Source: Porphyromonadaceae bacterium UBA2751 (GTDB taxonomy: Bacteria > Bacteroidota > Bacteroidia > Bacteroidales > Muribaculaceae). Taken from it: 64,000 bases of DNA. A program made the translations under genes and the position numbers. The stretch lies in the NCBI GenBank assembly GCA_002353285.1, contig DEJJ01000017.1:1-64000 (forward strand), read 5' to 3'. The notes below the pieces were generated by a model. It made no database searches, was not told the DNA's origin, and saw nothing but the letters and a program-made list of their open reading frames with translations. Below, in pieces: positions 41,621-50,132 of this stretch (position 1 is its first letter; every line of letters begins with the position of its first letter).

Positions 41621-43702
41621 TTAGCTGAACTTAATGAGGTTGTTCTTAACCTTGCGGCTGCCTTGCAGCACGGCGTTGAGCATCTGCTGAACGGGGAAGT
41701 TCTGCTGGCGATACTGCATTGCCACTTGCTGCTTGGGAAGCTCACGGGCTGGAGTGGTGCCATTAATCTGAACGGCATAGATGGCGTTGCGGCCAGCCAC
41801 CAGCTGAACCTTGCCCTTGCCATTAGCACCAAGGCCTGCTACGCGGCCTGCCACGCGACCCTCAAGCATCTGCTGGGGAGCACCCATCGAGATGCTTGCG
41901 CTGTCAACGTTGCACTTCATCAGCGCAGCATAGCCAGCCACGTCCTTAGCCTTGCCGTTGTACTGCTTCATGAGCATCTCGCCCTTCTTCTCGTTCTTCA
42001 CCAGCTCGGTGAGCTGCTGCTTAACGGTGGGGTCGGTAAGGGGGATATAATCCTTGTAAACCTCGTCAACTGCCACTACCAGCAGAGCATTGTCGTCGAT
42101 GAAGATTTGAGAGATTGTACCTGGCTTGCTCGAGAACGCCCACTTCACGGCCTCGCGACTGTGAGGAACGCCTGGCATCATGCCAAACTGCGACTGCTGA
42201 GCACCAAGCTGAGTGGTGGCAGGAGTGATAACCTCCTCAACCACGTCATAGTGAGCAGCCTTGCCGTTCTTCTCAAATGCCTTGATGTCCTTGTTCTTGT
42301 TCAAGTACTTCTGCAGGTCATTCTGCAGCTGAGTCTTGGTAGCCTCGCTTGGATAGTCGGTGAACTTAGCACGGGCAATGTTGTAGAATGTTACAGCGGG
42401 CTTCGACTGAGCAACCTTAGCAAAGATTGCGCCCTCTTTGTTGACCTGCCATGCAAAGAAGTTACCACTGGCGTTGGCGTTAATCTTGTTGCGAACCGAG
42501 TCGGGGAACATGAATGGGCGAGCAAGCTGCTGAGCGTTGCTCTTCTGAATCTGGATGTTGGGGTTGCCAGCGAGCGAGTCGATGGCCATGCCGCCCTCGA
42601 GCAGGGCAAGCACTGAATCCTGGCGAGCCTTGGGACCCTGAACCAGCACCATGTCAAGACCCACCGAGTCGATGCTCTGGTAAGCGCTTGTAACCTTGTA
42701 CATGAAGGTGTTGCGGTCGCGGCCAGTGGGGTCCTTCTTGTCGCAGCTGTTAACGCCAGCGGCAATCAGGTTGTTGATAAGCTCGTCCTTGTTCTCAACC
42801 TTGGTGCCAAACATCTGCTTGTCGGCCTGAGTGGTGGTGAGTGAGTCGAGCACTACGTCGCTGTTAGAGCGCACGCCACTGATGCCAGCCTTGTTCTGCA
42901 GGTCGGCAAAGATCTTGTTGATCTTAACACCAGCTGCAGCCTTGTCCTTGGCCGAGGGGTCAACGTCAACCTTGATGTAGTGAACGCGACGGCTCTCATC
43001 CTCAAGCTTGAACAGGGCTTTATACTTGTCGTAGGCCTGCTGCAGGTCGGCATCGGTAACCTTAACCTTGCTGTCGTCGATGGTGGCATAGTCAACCTTG
43101 GCATAAGTCACATCATAGACAGTGCTCTCTTCCTTGGTCAGTGCGATGTCGATGTCGTTAGCCTGGAGGCAACCCATCAGCAGCATGCCAAGCTTGGCCT
43201 GCAAGAGCTGGTTGGCCATCTTTTGAGCCTCTTGCTCATACATTGCGCGCACTGGCTGCACCGACTGTGGGTCGGCGTTAGGATTCTTGATGAAGTCGAG
43301 CAGGTCCTTTGGTGTCATGCCATTCTGCTGGCAAATCTGCTGGATTGATTGGGGAGGGTTCTTAATCATCAGCTCCGACACCTCATCGCCCGATGCGATG
43401 ATGTTAGCCTCGTCACACTCCTGGGTGAGCAGTTTCTCTTGGATAATCTCTTGCAAGAGTTGCTGTTGAATCACAGCGGGGTCGGTCTTGCTGTCGGGAT
43501 CCTGAGCCTGCTGCCTCATTTGCGACAAGTTTTGGAATTCCTGCATTTCAATTTTCTCATCTCCTACTTTAGCTGCAAGTGTATCGGTAGTAAATGCACC
43601 CGAGGCACGCACAGCTTCTTCAAGAATAAATGCTAGAAGGCCTGCACCAATGACGATTGTCAGGATAACGGCCCTTTTTCTAATTTTTTCTAATGCTGCC
43701 AT
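41621..43702 (-). CDS. PpiD/SurA-like periplasmic foldase, membrane-anchored
   Basis: 693 aa. Short basic N-terminus, one transmembrane helix (about 10-30; AVILTIVIGAGLLAFILEEA), then a SurA_N/PpiD-type chaperone domain (VGDEKIEMQEFQNLSQMRQQ ... LLQEIIQEKLLTQE). The rest is periplasmic, with parvulin-like peptidyl-prolyl isomerase segments (VAQSKPAVTFYNIARAKFTD; EAVKWAFSSKPGTISQIFID) that look diverged. PpiD helps proteins leaving the Sec channel fold. PPIase activity is uncertain, as in E. coli PpiD. Monocistronic with a strong terminator. Confidence 0.85.
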   Translation of the reverse strand: MAALEKIRKRAVILTIVIGAGLLAFILEEAVRASGAFTTDTLAAKVGDEKIEMQEFQNLSQMRQQAQDPDSKTDPAVIQQQLLQEIIQEKLLTQECDEANIIASGDEVSELMIKNPPQSIQQICQQNGMTPKDLLDFIKNPNADPQSVQPVRAMYEQEAQKMANQLLQAKLGMLLMGCLQANDIDIALTKEESTVYDVTYAKVDYATIDDSKVKVTDADLQQAYDKYKALFKLEDESRRVHYIKVDVDPSAKDKAAAGVKINKIFADLQNKAGISGVRSNSDVVLDSLTTTQADKQMFGTKVENKDELINNLIAAGVNSCDKKDPTGRDRNTFMYKVTSAYQSIDSVGLDMVLVQGPKARQDSVLALLEGGMAIDSLAGNPNIQIQKSNAQQLARPFMFPDSVRNKINANASGNFFAWQVNKEGAIFAKVAQSKPAVTFYNIARAKFTDYPSEATKTQLQNDLQKYLNKNKDIKAFEKNGKAAHYDVVEEVITPATTQLGAQQSQFGMMPGVPHSREAVKWAFSSKPGTISQIFIDDNALLVVAVDEVYKDYIPLTDPTVKQQLTELVKNEKKGEMLMKQYNGKAKDVAGYAALMKCNVDSASISMGAPQQMLEGRVAGRVAGLGANGKGKVQLVAGRNAIYAVQINGTTPARELPKQQVAMQYRQQNFPVQQMLNAVLQGSRKVKNNLIKFS

Positions 43703-43966
43703 TATATTTGTTTTTTATGTTTTTATTTGCAAAAGTGTATAGTTTACAAAAATAGCACGCAAAGGTATACATTTTTTATTTAATGGCAAAAATGTTAAGC
43801 GATTTTGTGACGTTTTTATGCAAAAACCACGGTTTTGCACTGATTATTAACGTGCGTTTTGAGGAAAGCACACCCTCTTAGTTAGTTTTTTCCCACAATA
43901 AAGCCACCAAAAAACAAAATGGCAGTTACACAGGGTGAACCCGACAGTCATCAAGGGAGTGTTACT

Positions 43967-45682
43967 TCAATTATTATTTGGCAATTTGAAAGATACTGGC
44001 AATGTGTACCACACACTCACTGGTTCGCCCAGAGCATTGCGCCCTGGAGTGAAGTCGGGCAGCATCTTGCACAGCCTAATCGCCTCTCGGTCAAGATATC
44101 TATTGACTGCCCGTGCAACCCTCACTTGCCCCACCTTTCCTGTCTTGGTCACAACAAATTGAATGATAACTTTACCTTCGATTCTGTTTTCAAATGCCTC
44201 GGGTGGATATTTCAAATTATCATTAATAAACCTCATCAGTGCTCCATCACCACCAGGGAAATGAGGCATTTGAGCACATGAATTAAAAAACCCGTCATCG
44301 CTGGCATCATAGCTATCATTAGCAGTCACATTTCTTGAGTTGCGAGACTCAATGGTCTTAAATCCATCGCCGCAGAACTGTCCTGCCTGGAGGATGGCGT
44401 GAGTGGTCTCATCATAGATGAAATAAAGGAAGGGATGAGTGGCATTGAAAGGCAAATTGATTGATTTAAACATGTTGCTCTGCACTGTCACGCCGCTGGC
44501 TTCGGTGCCATACTCGTTGACGGTAATCTTAGTGTCTTGCGTGAAACGGTTGATGTAGGAATGCACCTTGCTCAGGCGGCTAAAGTCGGCATTGTCATTG
44601 AAAGCCGTTGGCATCAAGGTTGCAAGCATGTCGCGCAGGTTTAGATTGCAGTCGGTTGAAAATCTTGGCAATCTCAAGTCAACCACCATGCCAGGTGCTT
44701 TGAGGCCCGACACAATGCGACTGAATTCGCTAGCACTCATCGACATCAGGAACTTGTCGATTTTTGAGTTCTTAGGCAAGACAACGAGCATGCGAAACTC
44801 GCTGTTGTCATATTTCATTGAAACTACCTGGCAGGTATTATCCTCGTAGTAAAGTTCACGGAAATAGCGGAACATCGACGGCACAATAGTGGTGGTGCCG
44901 TCATCGTTGGTGAATTCACGGTCAAAAGTGAATATCTTGTCAAAAGGATTAGCCCACAGCTTCTTAAATTTCAGGTAATTGATGAGATAGATAATTTCGT
45001 TGGGATGAGTCTCTTTGACTATGTTATCAAACTCGCCACCCGACTGCTGGTTGATCCAGTCATTGAGCTGCTCAGTGGCTTTGCTGGTGCCAAAGTCGAG
45101 ATTGCCCACCTGAGCGTTATACACGCCTTTTATCGCCCTGATGTAATCTTGATTGATAGCAAATCGCTTATTCATCGCAAGATAGTTGCTCATCACTATC
45201 TCGGGCATGAAATGAGCCACATACTTGCTGTAGAAAGCATTTGCCGCTGACGAATGCCCAGTCAACGCTTCTATTTCCTTGAGAGTAGCACCACTGGCAC
45301 CGTTGCTGGCCATAGCAAGCGCATAGCTCACGCTTAACGGCGAGAAAGTGAAACTCTTGAAGGGGGCATTTGCCGACTGTTTCTTCATGAGAATGAATGC
45401 CAGCTCATTAACCTTATCGACGCAAAGTTTGTCGTCATCGCTCAAAACAAGAGGTTTATTGCTTTTTGTCACTTGCGAAGTCACACTGGCTTTGCTTTGC
45501 TGCCTCTGCTTGGTTGCCCTGTGAGTTCTAACTTTAGCCGACTCGCCCGCACATGCCCCAAGCGAGCACGCCATAGCACAGATGATAATAAGAATGCGGG
45601 AAAATGCAATTGAACGACACAAAGCTAAGTTTGCCTGATGCCTTGCAAGAGAGTGCTTTTTATCTAATATAGAAGGTTTCAT
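43967..45682 (-). CDS. Serpin fused to a TonB C-terminal domain
   Basis: 571 aa. N-terminal signal/anchor (FSRILIIICAMACSLGACAG; the Cys in LGAC may be a lipobox). A serpin domain fills about 85-445 (FTFSPLSVSYALAMASNGAS). The reactive-centre loop has the inhibitory hinge NEYGTEASG; aligned with alpha-1-antitrypsin it has the same length and puts P1-P1' at K406-S407, followed by THPFLYFIYDE. A TonB C-terminal domain follows (about 470-571; PHFPGGDGALMRFINDNLKY, VIIQFVVTKTGKVGQVRVAR). The serpin would trap trypsin-like proteases; the TonB_C part may bind envelope proteins or peptidoglycan-linked partners. The fusion is unusual. Single gene. Confidence 0.88.
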   Translation of the reverse strand: MKPSILDKKHSLARHQANLALCRSIAFSRILIIICAMACSLGACAGESAKVRTHRATKQRQQSKASVTSQVTKSNKPLVLSDDDKLCVDKVNELAFILMKKQSANAPFKSFTFSPLSVSYALAMASNGASGATLKEIEALTGHSSAANAFYSKYVAHFMPEIVMSNYLAMNKRFAINQDYIRAIKGVYNAQVGNLDFGTSKATEQLNDWINQQSGGEFDNIVKETHPNEIIYLINYLKFKKLWANPFDKIFTFDREFTNDDGTTTIVPSMFRYFRELYYEDNTCQVVSMKYDNSEFRMLVVLPKNSKIDKFLMSMSASEFSRIVSGLKAPGMVVDLRLPRFSTDCNLNLRDMLATLMPTAFNDNADFSRLSKVHSYINRFTQDTKITVNEYGTEASGVTVQSNMFKSINLPFNATHPFLYFIYDETTHAILQAGQFCGDGFKTIESRNSRNVTANDSYDASDDGFFNSCAQMPHFPGGDGALMRFINDNLKYPPEAFENRIEGKVIIQFVVTKTGKVGQVRVARAVNRYLDREAIRLCKMLPDFTPGRNALGEPVSVWYTLPVSFKLPNNN

Positions 45683-45811
45683 ATCGTTTTTGTTTTAAAG
45701 TTGCAATTATTTTAAATATGCCTCAAAGTTAGTAATTAAATTTCAAAATTGCTGTGTTTTTAAAAAAATCAAATAAAATCAAATAAAAGAGCAAAAGTAA
45801 ATATTATTTTG

Positions 45812-45819
45812 TACCTTTG
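45812..45819 (+). promoter_or_regulatory. -7 box of the SH3 protein gene
   Basis: TACCTTTG, about 52 nt before the ATG at 45872. Confidence 0.6.
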
Positions 45820-45871
45820 TAACATCTATTTAATAATCAACTTTTGAAAAACAAAACCCATTTCTACAGTT

Positions 45872-46237
45872 ATGAAAAAAGCGTTTTTACTTGCCATTGC
45901 CGCCACCATGGCACTGAGCATAACAGCAGGCGATGTCCCTGCCCAAAATGCTGGTCAAAACAGCAACATCAGCAACACCCTAATTGCCAAGAAATCAAAG
46001 GCTAAGAAGTCAACTTTCCGCAAGGGCTGGTACACCGCCATTGGCACCTGCAACCTGCGCTACGGCCCTGGCACAAACTACTCTATTGCCTACCAAATTG
46101 AGGACGGCGAGCCGGTCTATGTGGTCAAGAAGCAGGGCAACTGGTACGGACTTTATCATGGCTCGAGCGATGAGACCATCTACTGGACCCACGTCACCAA
46201 CCTCAAGCCCTACTACGGCCCAGTGACTTGGAGCTGA
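45872..46237 (+). CDS. Small exported SH3-domain protein
   Basis: 121 aa: signal peptide (MKKAFLLAIAATMALSITAG), a Lys/Ser-rich stretch (AKKSKAKKSTFRKG) and a bacterial SH3 domain from about 50 (AIGTCNLRYGPGTNYSIAYQ, YVVKKQGNWYGLYHG, WTHVTNLKPYYG). Such domains often bind peptidoglycan or peptides outside the cell membrane. It has its own promoter and lies just before the VWA lipoprotein operon, but a separate promoter at 46352 starts that operon. Confidence 0.85.
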   Translation: MKKAFLLAIAATMALSITAGDVPAQNAGQNSNISNTLIAKKSKAKKSTFRKGWYTAIGTCNLRYGPGTNYSIAYQIEDGEPVYVVKKQGNWYGLYHGSSDETIYWTHVTNLKPYYGPVTWS

Positions 46238-46351
46238 TTCAAGTGTTTTTGTTTTTACTCAACGGCACCACCAATCATCCACTCTTCCCAAGCAGTAACC
46301 AAAAACTTTCTTAATTCTTGTTTATTTAATGCATAAATAAATATTTTTTTG

Positions 46352-46359
46352 TAGTTTTG
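46352..46359 (+). promoter_or_regulatory. -7 box of the VWA/tubulin/Hsp70 operon
   Basis: TAGTTTTG, about 75 nt before the ATG at 46434. No other clear promoter is seen until 57639, which supports one long transcript. Confidence 0.6.
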
Positions 46360-46433
46360 CAAGTTATAAGGTGAAGTGGCACTTTTTGCCACCTAACTAA
46401 CACTACATAGAATATTAATTAAATGCACTGAAA

Positions 46434-47897
46434 ATGAACACAATAAGACGAGTATATCACCTGCTGGGCATCACTGTGGTGATGCTGGCATTGGCCGTGA
46501 CTGCCACCTCATGTGGCGGCGGTGGCCTTGAGAAAGCAGTGAAGAAGGCATTTATCGACGGCGACACCACTCAGGCCAGCTACGAGAAAATTTGCGCCAT
46601 CATCAAGGAGAACCCCAAGAGCTATGCCGACTTTGTGACCGAGAGCGGCGACATCAACGTGGAAGCCCTGGGCAAGTACATCAACGAGGTGGGCAGCCAG
46701 CTGCGCCCGCCCATGACGTGGGACATCACTGGCTACGGCCTCAAGGAGCTAACGCTCACCGTCTACTTTGAGCGCAGCGGCTCGATGACGCCCTACGACA
46801 CCCCGGGTGGCGGCGGCCAGTTGAAGAAGGCCGTGAACGACCTCATCAACTTCTTCCCCAGCAAGGAGGGCACCAAAATCAACATCGTGAACGACAACAT
46901 CTACCCCTACAGCGGCACGGTCGACTCCTTCTTGCAGGACCGCAACATCTACGAGAGCACCAAGGGAACTGGCAACGCCAGCTACACCGACTTTAAGCTC
47001 ATCTTCGAGAAAATCATCCAGGCCCAGAAGCCTGGCAACGTGAGCGTGCTCATCACCGACCTCATCTACTCGCCGCAGAACACTGCCGACGTGAGCGTCG
47101 AGAAAATCCTCAACGAGGAGAACAGTGTGGCAACCAGCATCTTCAAGACCTACAAGGGCAAGTCGATAATCGTGAACCAACTCATGGGCGACTACAACGG
47201 ACAGTATTACCCCTACAACGGAGCACCCTTTGCCTACAACGGCAAGCGTCCGTTCTATGTAATAATCGTTGCCGACGCCGCCACTATCGACCGCATGAAC
47301 GCCGACGAGGCTTTTGCCAAGTTCTTGCGCCCCAGCGGCCTGAAGAACAGCTACCGCTTTAACCAGGCGGCCAGCGAACTTAACTTCAAGGTGGTGCCCG
47401 ACTGGAAGGACAACGTGGGCCGCTTCCGCCAGTCTCGCGACGAGCAGCACACGCTCACCCACTGCGAGGGCGACCGTGAGACTGGCGTGCTGTGCTTCAC
47501 CATCGCAGCCAATCTCAAGCCACTGGCCAAGGACGACGCTTTCCTGACCAATGCTGCCAACTACACCGTGCAGTCGCAGAGCGGCTTCGCCATTACCGTG
47601 CGCGCCATCAAGCCCGATGACATCACCAACAACAACCGCGCCTACCTCGACGGCATGACCCACCTCATCACCGCCAAGGGCAAGTTTGCCTCCTCGCGCG
47701 ACCAGCTCTCCATCACCCTGCCCAACCAGTTCCCACAGTGGATTAGCGAGTCGTCGTCAACAACCGACATCGACCCCGCAGCGCCTGGCTTCGCCACCAC
47801 AACCTTCGGTTTGGAACGCTTTTTGCAGGGTATCTACGATGCCTTCTCGGCTGGCAACGACAGTTATGGAAAAATTGTAATCAAACTTGAAGACTAA
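46434..47897 (+). CDS. VWA-like lipoprotein
   Basis: 487 aa. Signal peptide with lipobox ATSC (Cys 27) and a GGGG linker. A helical region (35-100) leads to a VWA-like domain: strand LTLTVYFERSGSMTPYDT carries SGSM at the metal site, but the usual Asp of DxSGS is Glu/Arg (F-E-R-S-G-S). NASYTDFKLIFEKI and VSVLITDLIYSPQN (Asp/Ile-Thr-Asp strand) fit the rest of the MIDAS. The metal site is thus altered. The C-terminal 150 residues form another strand-rich domain. It is anchored outside the inner membrane and is the first gene of the operon that encodes the tubulin- and Hsp70-like proteins, so it may sense or transmit a signal. Confidence 0.82.
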   Translation: MNTIRRVYHLLGITVVMLALAVTATSCGGGGLEKAVKKAFIDGDTTQASYEKICAIIKENPKSYADFVTESGDINVEALGKYINEVGSQLRPPMTWDITGYGLKELTLTVYFERSGSMTPYDTPGGGGQLKKAVNDLINFFPSKEGTKINIVNDNIYPYSGTVDSFLQDRNIYESTKGTGNASYTDFKLIFEKIIQAQKPGNVSVLITDLIYSPQNTADVSVEKILNEENSVATSIFKTYKGKSIIVNQLMGDYNGQYYPYNGAPFAYNGKRPFYVIIVADAATIDRMNADEAFAKFLRPSGLKNSYRFNQAASELNFKVVPDWKDNVGRFRQSRDEQHTLTHCEGDRETGVLCFTIAANLKPLAKDDAFLTNAANYTVQSQSGFAITVRAIKPDDITNNNRAYLDGMTHLITAKGKFASSRDQLSITLPNQFPQWISESSSTTDIDPAAPGFATTTFGLERFLQGIYDAFSAGNDSYGKIVIKLED

Positions 47898-47949
47898 TAG
47901 TCGTTACGTAACTATAAACACTTAACTATGAACTATTAACTATTAAAAT

Positions 47950-48390
47950 ATGCGAGACAAAGTAATATTTTTAGTGCTTGGAGCAGTGATTAGCGTGCTG
48001 TTCTGGATTTTTAGAGTAGAGCTTTATGAGGCCCTTTACAGTGTTAACGGCTTCAGCGACCAGATGTACAACACTGGCGCCTATGGCACTGTGGCAGCCG
48101 TCACAGTTGCTATGTCGTGGGGCATGGCTGCAATCTACTACTATGTAATCAACTCAGTGAAGTTCGACCGCTGGTATCACTGGCTGGCAATGCTTGGCGT
48201 TACAGCCGTGTTGACCCCTGTGGTGTGCTTTATTGTAGTGTCTAATTTGCTTGAAGGCTTCGACTATGGCACTGCCGTATTCACCTTCCAGATATATAAC
48301 ATCCTGTTCACTGCATTGACATTTGTGATTGCTTCGTTCTCAATCAGGTGGTGGAGCAGTAATTGTCGCCACACTCCTATTCCTCAATAG
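47950..48390 (+). CDS. Four-helix membrane protein
   Basis: 146 aa with four predicted transmembrane helices (about 5-22, 44-66, 76-100, 108-132; VIFLVLGAVISVLFWIF, VAAVTVAMSWGMAAIYYYVI, LAMLGVTAVLTPVVCFIVV, ILFTALTFVIASFSI). No pore, enzyme or transport motif seen. It is 52 bp after the lipoprotein gene and probably carries signals or an anchor across the membrane for the same complex. Confidence 0.78.
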   Translation: MRDKVIFLVLGAVISVLFWIFRVELYEALYSVNGFSDQMYNTGAYGTVAAVTVAMSWGMAAIYYYVINSVKFDRWYHWLAMLGVTAVLTPVVCFIVVSNLLEGFDYGTAVFTFQIYNILFTALTFVIASFSIRWWSSNCRHTPIPQ

Positions 48391-48438
48391 TGGAGAGGGG
48401 AGAGTGAGAGGGGAGAGTGAGAGGAGAGAGGGGAGAAT
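48389..48438 (+). repeat. GGAGAGTGAGAG tandem array
   Basis: Purine-rich near-repeats (GGAGAGTGAGAGGGGAGAGT) between two operon genes. It is the complement of the array between nusA and infB. Confidence 0.7.
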
Positions 48439-48507
48439 TTTTTTCTCACTATGTAATCCATAAAATCCCTAAAAACAATAAACGATAACGACAATAAATA
48501 ACGATAA

Positions 48508-50037
48508 ATGAAACTTTTTATATTTGCTATAGGCGGAACGGGGTCTCGCGTGCTCAAGTCGATGATTATGTTGTGCGCTGCTGGTGTGCGACCTGTCGAC
48601 TCAAGCGGACGTCCCCTGCAAGACCTTGAGATAGTGCCCATCATCATCGACCCACACAAGTCGAACGCCGACCTCAAGCGCACCGAGCGACTGCTCAGCG
48701 CCTACGGCACCATCCGTGAGAAACTCTATGGCAAGAACGCCAATGCCGAGGGATTCTTCGCCACCAAGATATCTACGCTCAAAGAAGTGGTGTCGAGTAG
48801 CCAAGTGCCTCTCGACGACTCATTCATCTTCAACCTGGCAGCGGTCGAGAACTTCAAGTTCCGCGACTTCATCAGCTACAACACAATGAACGAGCCCAAC
48901 CAGGCACTCACATCGTTGCTCTTTGCCGACTACCAACTCGAGAACAAGATGAGCATTGGCTTCGTGGGCTCGCCCAACATTGGCAGCGTGGCTCTCAACG
49001 GAGTGAAAGATAGCAACGAGTTTAAGGCGTTTGCCAACGTGTTTGCCGACGGCGACCGCATATTCTTCATCAGCAGTATCTTTGGCGGCACGGGAGCAGC
49101 AGGCTTCCCCATCATTGTGAAAAACATTCGTCAGGCACGCAACATCGATGCCAAGAACAAGGCTTTCTTGCAGCGTGCACCCATTGGCGGCCTCACAGTG
49201 CTCCCCTACTTCTCTCTCATGGAGAGCGACGACAAGAACGATAAGCGAATCGACAACGCCGACTTCGTGGTAAAGACCCAGAGCGCGCTTGAATACTATA
49301 ACAACACCCTCACCGGCAACGGGCGCAATGCCGTGAATGCCATCTTCTACCTGGGCGACCACGGACACAATGCACCCTATGCCTACGACCCAGGCGACAA
49401 GCGCGACCAGCACGACCCTGCCCACCTCATTGAGCTGGTGGGTGCCATGGCGCCATTCAAGTTCTTGAGCCTTGCCGATAGCGAACTCACCGACCTTGCC
49501 ACTGGCGAGCCCTTGGCCACCAAGGCATTTGAGTATGGACTGGAGCACGACACCGATTTCGTCGACTTCTCAAGCTTTGGCCAGGAGACGCGCCAGCTCA
49601 TCTACCGCCCCATGGTGAAGCTGCATCTGCTTTACATCTTCCTGCGCACAGGCCTCAACGGCATGATAGGCCAGGGATTTACCGAGGATGCGCCCAAAAT
49701 CACGCGCGAGTTCACCAGCACTCAGTTCTACCGCGTGCTCACCCAGCAGTTCTTCGACAGCTACATCGAGTGGCTCACCGAGCTGCTGCACAATCGCCGC
49801 CACGTCACCCTTTTCAACGAGGGCGAGATGGACATGACCAAGGCCATCCACAAGGTGCTCACCAAGAAGGGCCTCTTCGGCAGCAAGAAGGTGGACAACG
49901 ACGTGTTCAAGGCCGAGATGAACAAGCTCAGCCGCGACAACAACCGCTACGGCAGCAATGCCGAGCTCAAGCTCATGGACCTCTTCTACACAGCAGCCGA
50001 GAAAATCATCACCGATCGTTACGACAATATCAATTAG
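48508..50037 (+). CDS. Tubulin/FtsZ-superfamily-like protein
   Basis: 509 aa. FIFAIGGTGSRVLKSMIML at the N-terminus matches the first nucleotide-binding loop of tubulin-like GTPases (GxGxxG...). ISSIFGGTGAAGFP near residues 190-203 matches the T4/signature loop (GGxGxG) as in Tubulin_2-type proteins. VPIIIDPHKSNADLKRTERL after the first sheet and an Asp/Asn-rich T7-like region further on also fit. The C-terminal half is longer than FtsZ and unassigned. GTP binding is likely; polymer formation is inferred from the superfamily. It lies between the membrane protein and the Hsp70-like gene. Confidence 0.8.
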   Translation: MKLFIFAIGGTGSRVLKSMIMLCAAGVRPVDSSGRPLQDLEIVPIIIDPHKSNADLKRTERLLSAYGTIREKLYGKNANAEGFFATKISTLKEVVSSSQVPLDDSFIFNLAAVENFKFRDFISYNTMNEPNQALTSLLFADYQLENKMSIGFVGSPNIGSVALNGVKDSNEFKAFANVFADGDRIFFISSIFGGTGAAGFPIIVKNIRQARNIDAKNKAFLQRAPIGGLTVLPYFSLMESDDKNDKRIDNADFVVKTQSALEYYNNTLTGNGRNAVNAIFYLGDHGHNAPYAYDPGDKRDQHDPAHLIELVGAMAPFKFLSLADSELTDLATGEPLATKAFEYGLEHDTDFVDFSSFGQETRQLIYRPMVKLHLLYIFLRTGLNGMIGQGFTEDAPKITREFTSTQFYRVLTQQFFDSYIEWLTELLHNRRHVTLFNEGEMDMTKAIHKVLTKKGLFGSKKVDNDVFKAEMNKLSRDNNRYGSNAELKLMDLFYTAAEKIITDRYDNIN

Positions 50038-50044
50038 AACTTTA

Positions 50045-50094
50045 CTAGATATTCTAGAACTTCTAGAACCTCTAGACTATCTAGAAAATCTAGA
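50045..50094 (+). repeat. CTAGA array
   Basis: Six CTAGA units at intervals of 8-11 bp (ACTAGATATTCTAGAACTTC and on) in the gap between the tubulin-like and Hsp70-like genes. The same unit forms the hairpin after infB. Confidence 0.75.
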
Positions 50095-50132
50095 AAAACC
50101 AAAAAACTGACAACTGATAACTGACAACTATT

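Noticed and set aside
41663..42616. Open frame of 317 codons antisense to the PpiD/SurA-like gene
   Set aside because: A shadow of biased codon use; no start signal, promoter or motif.
46749..47663. Minus-strand frame of 304 codons within the VWA lipoprotein gene
   Set aside because: Val/Gly/Ala/His-rich shadow; the lipoprotein has signal peptide, lipobox and operon context.
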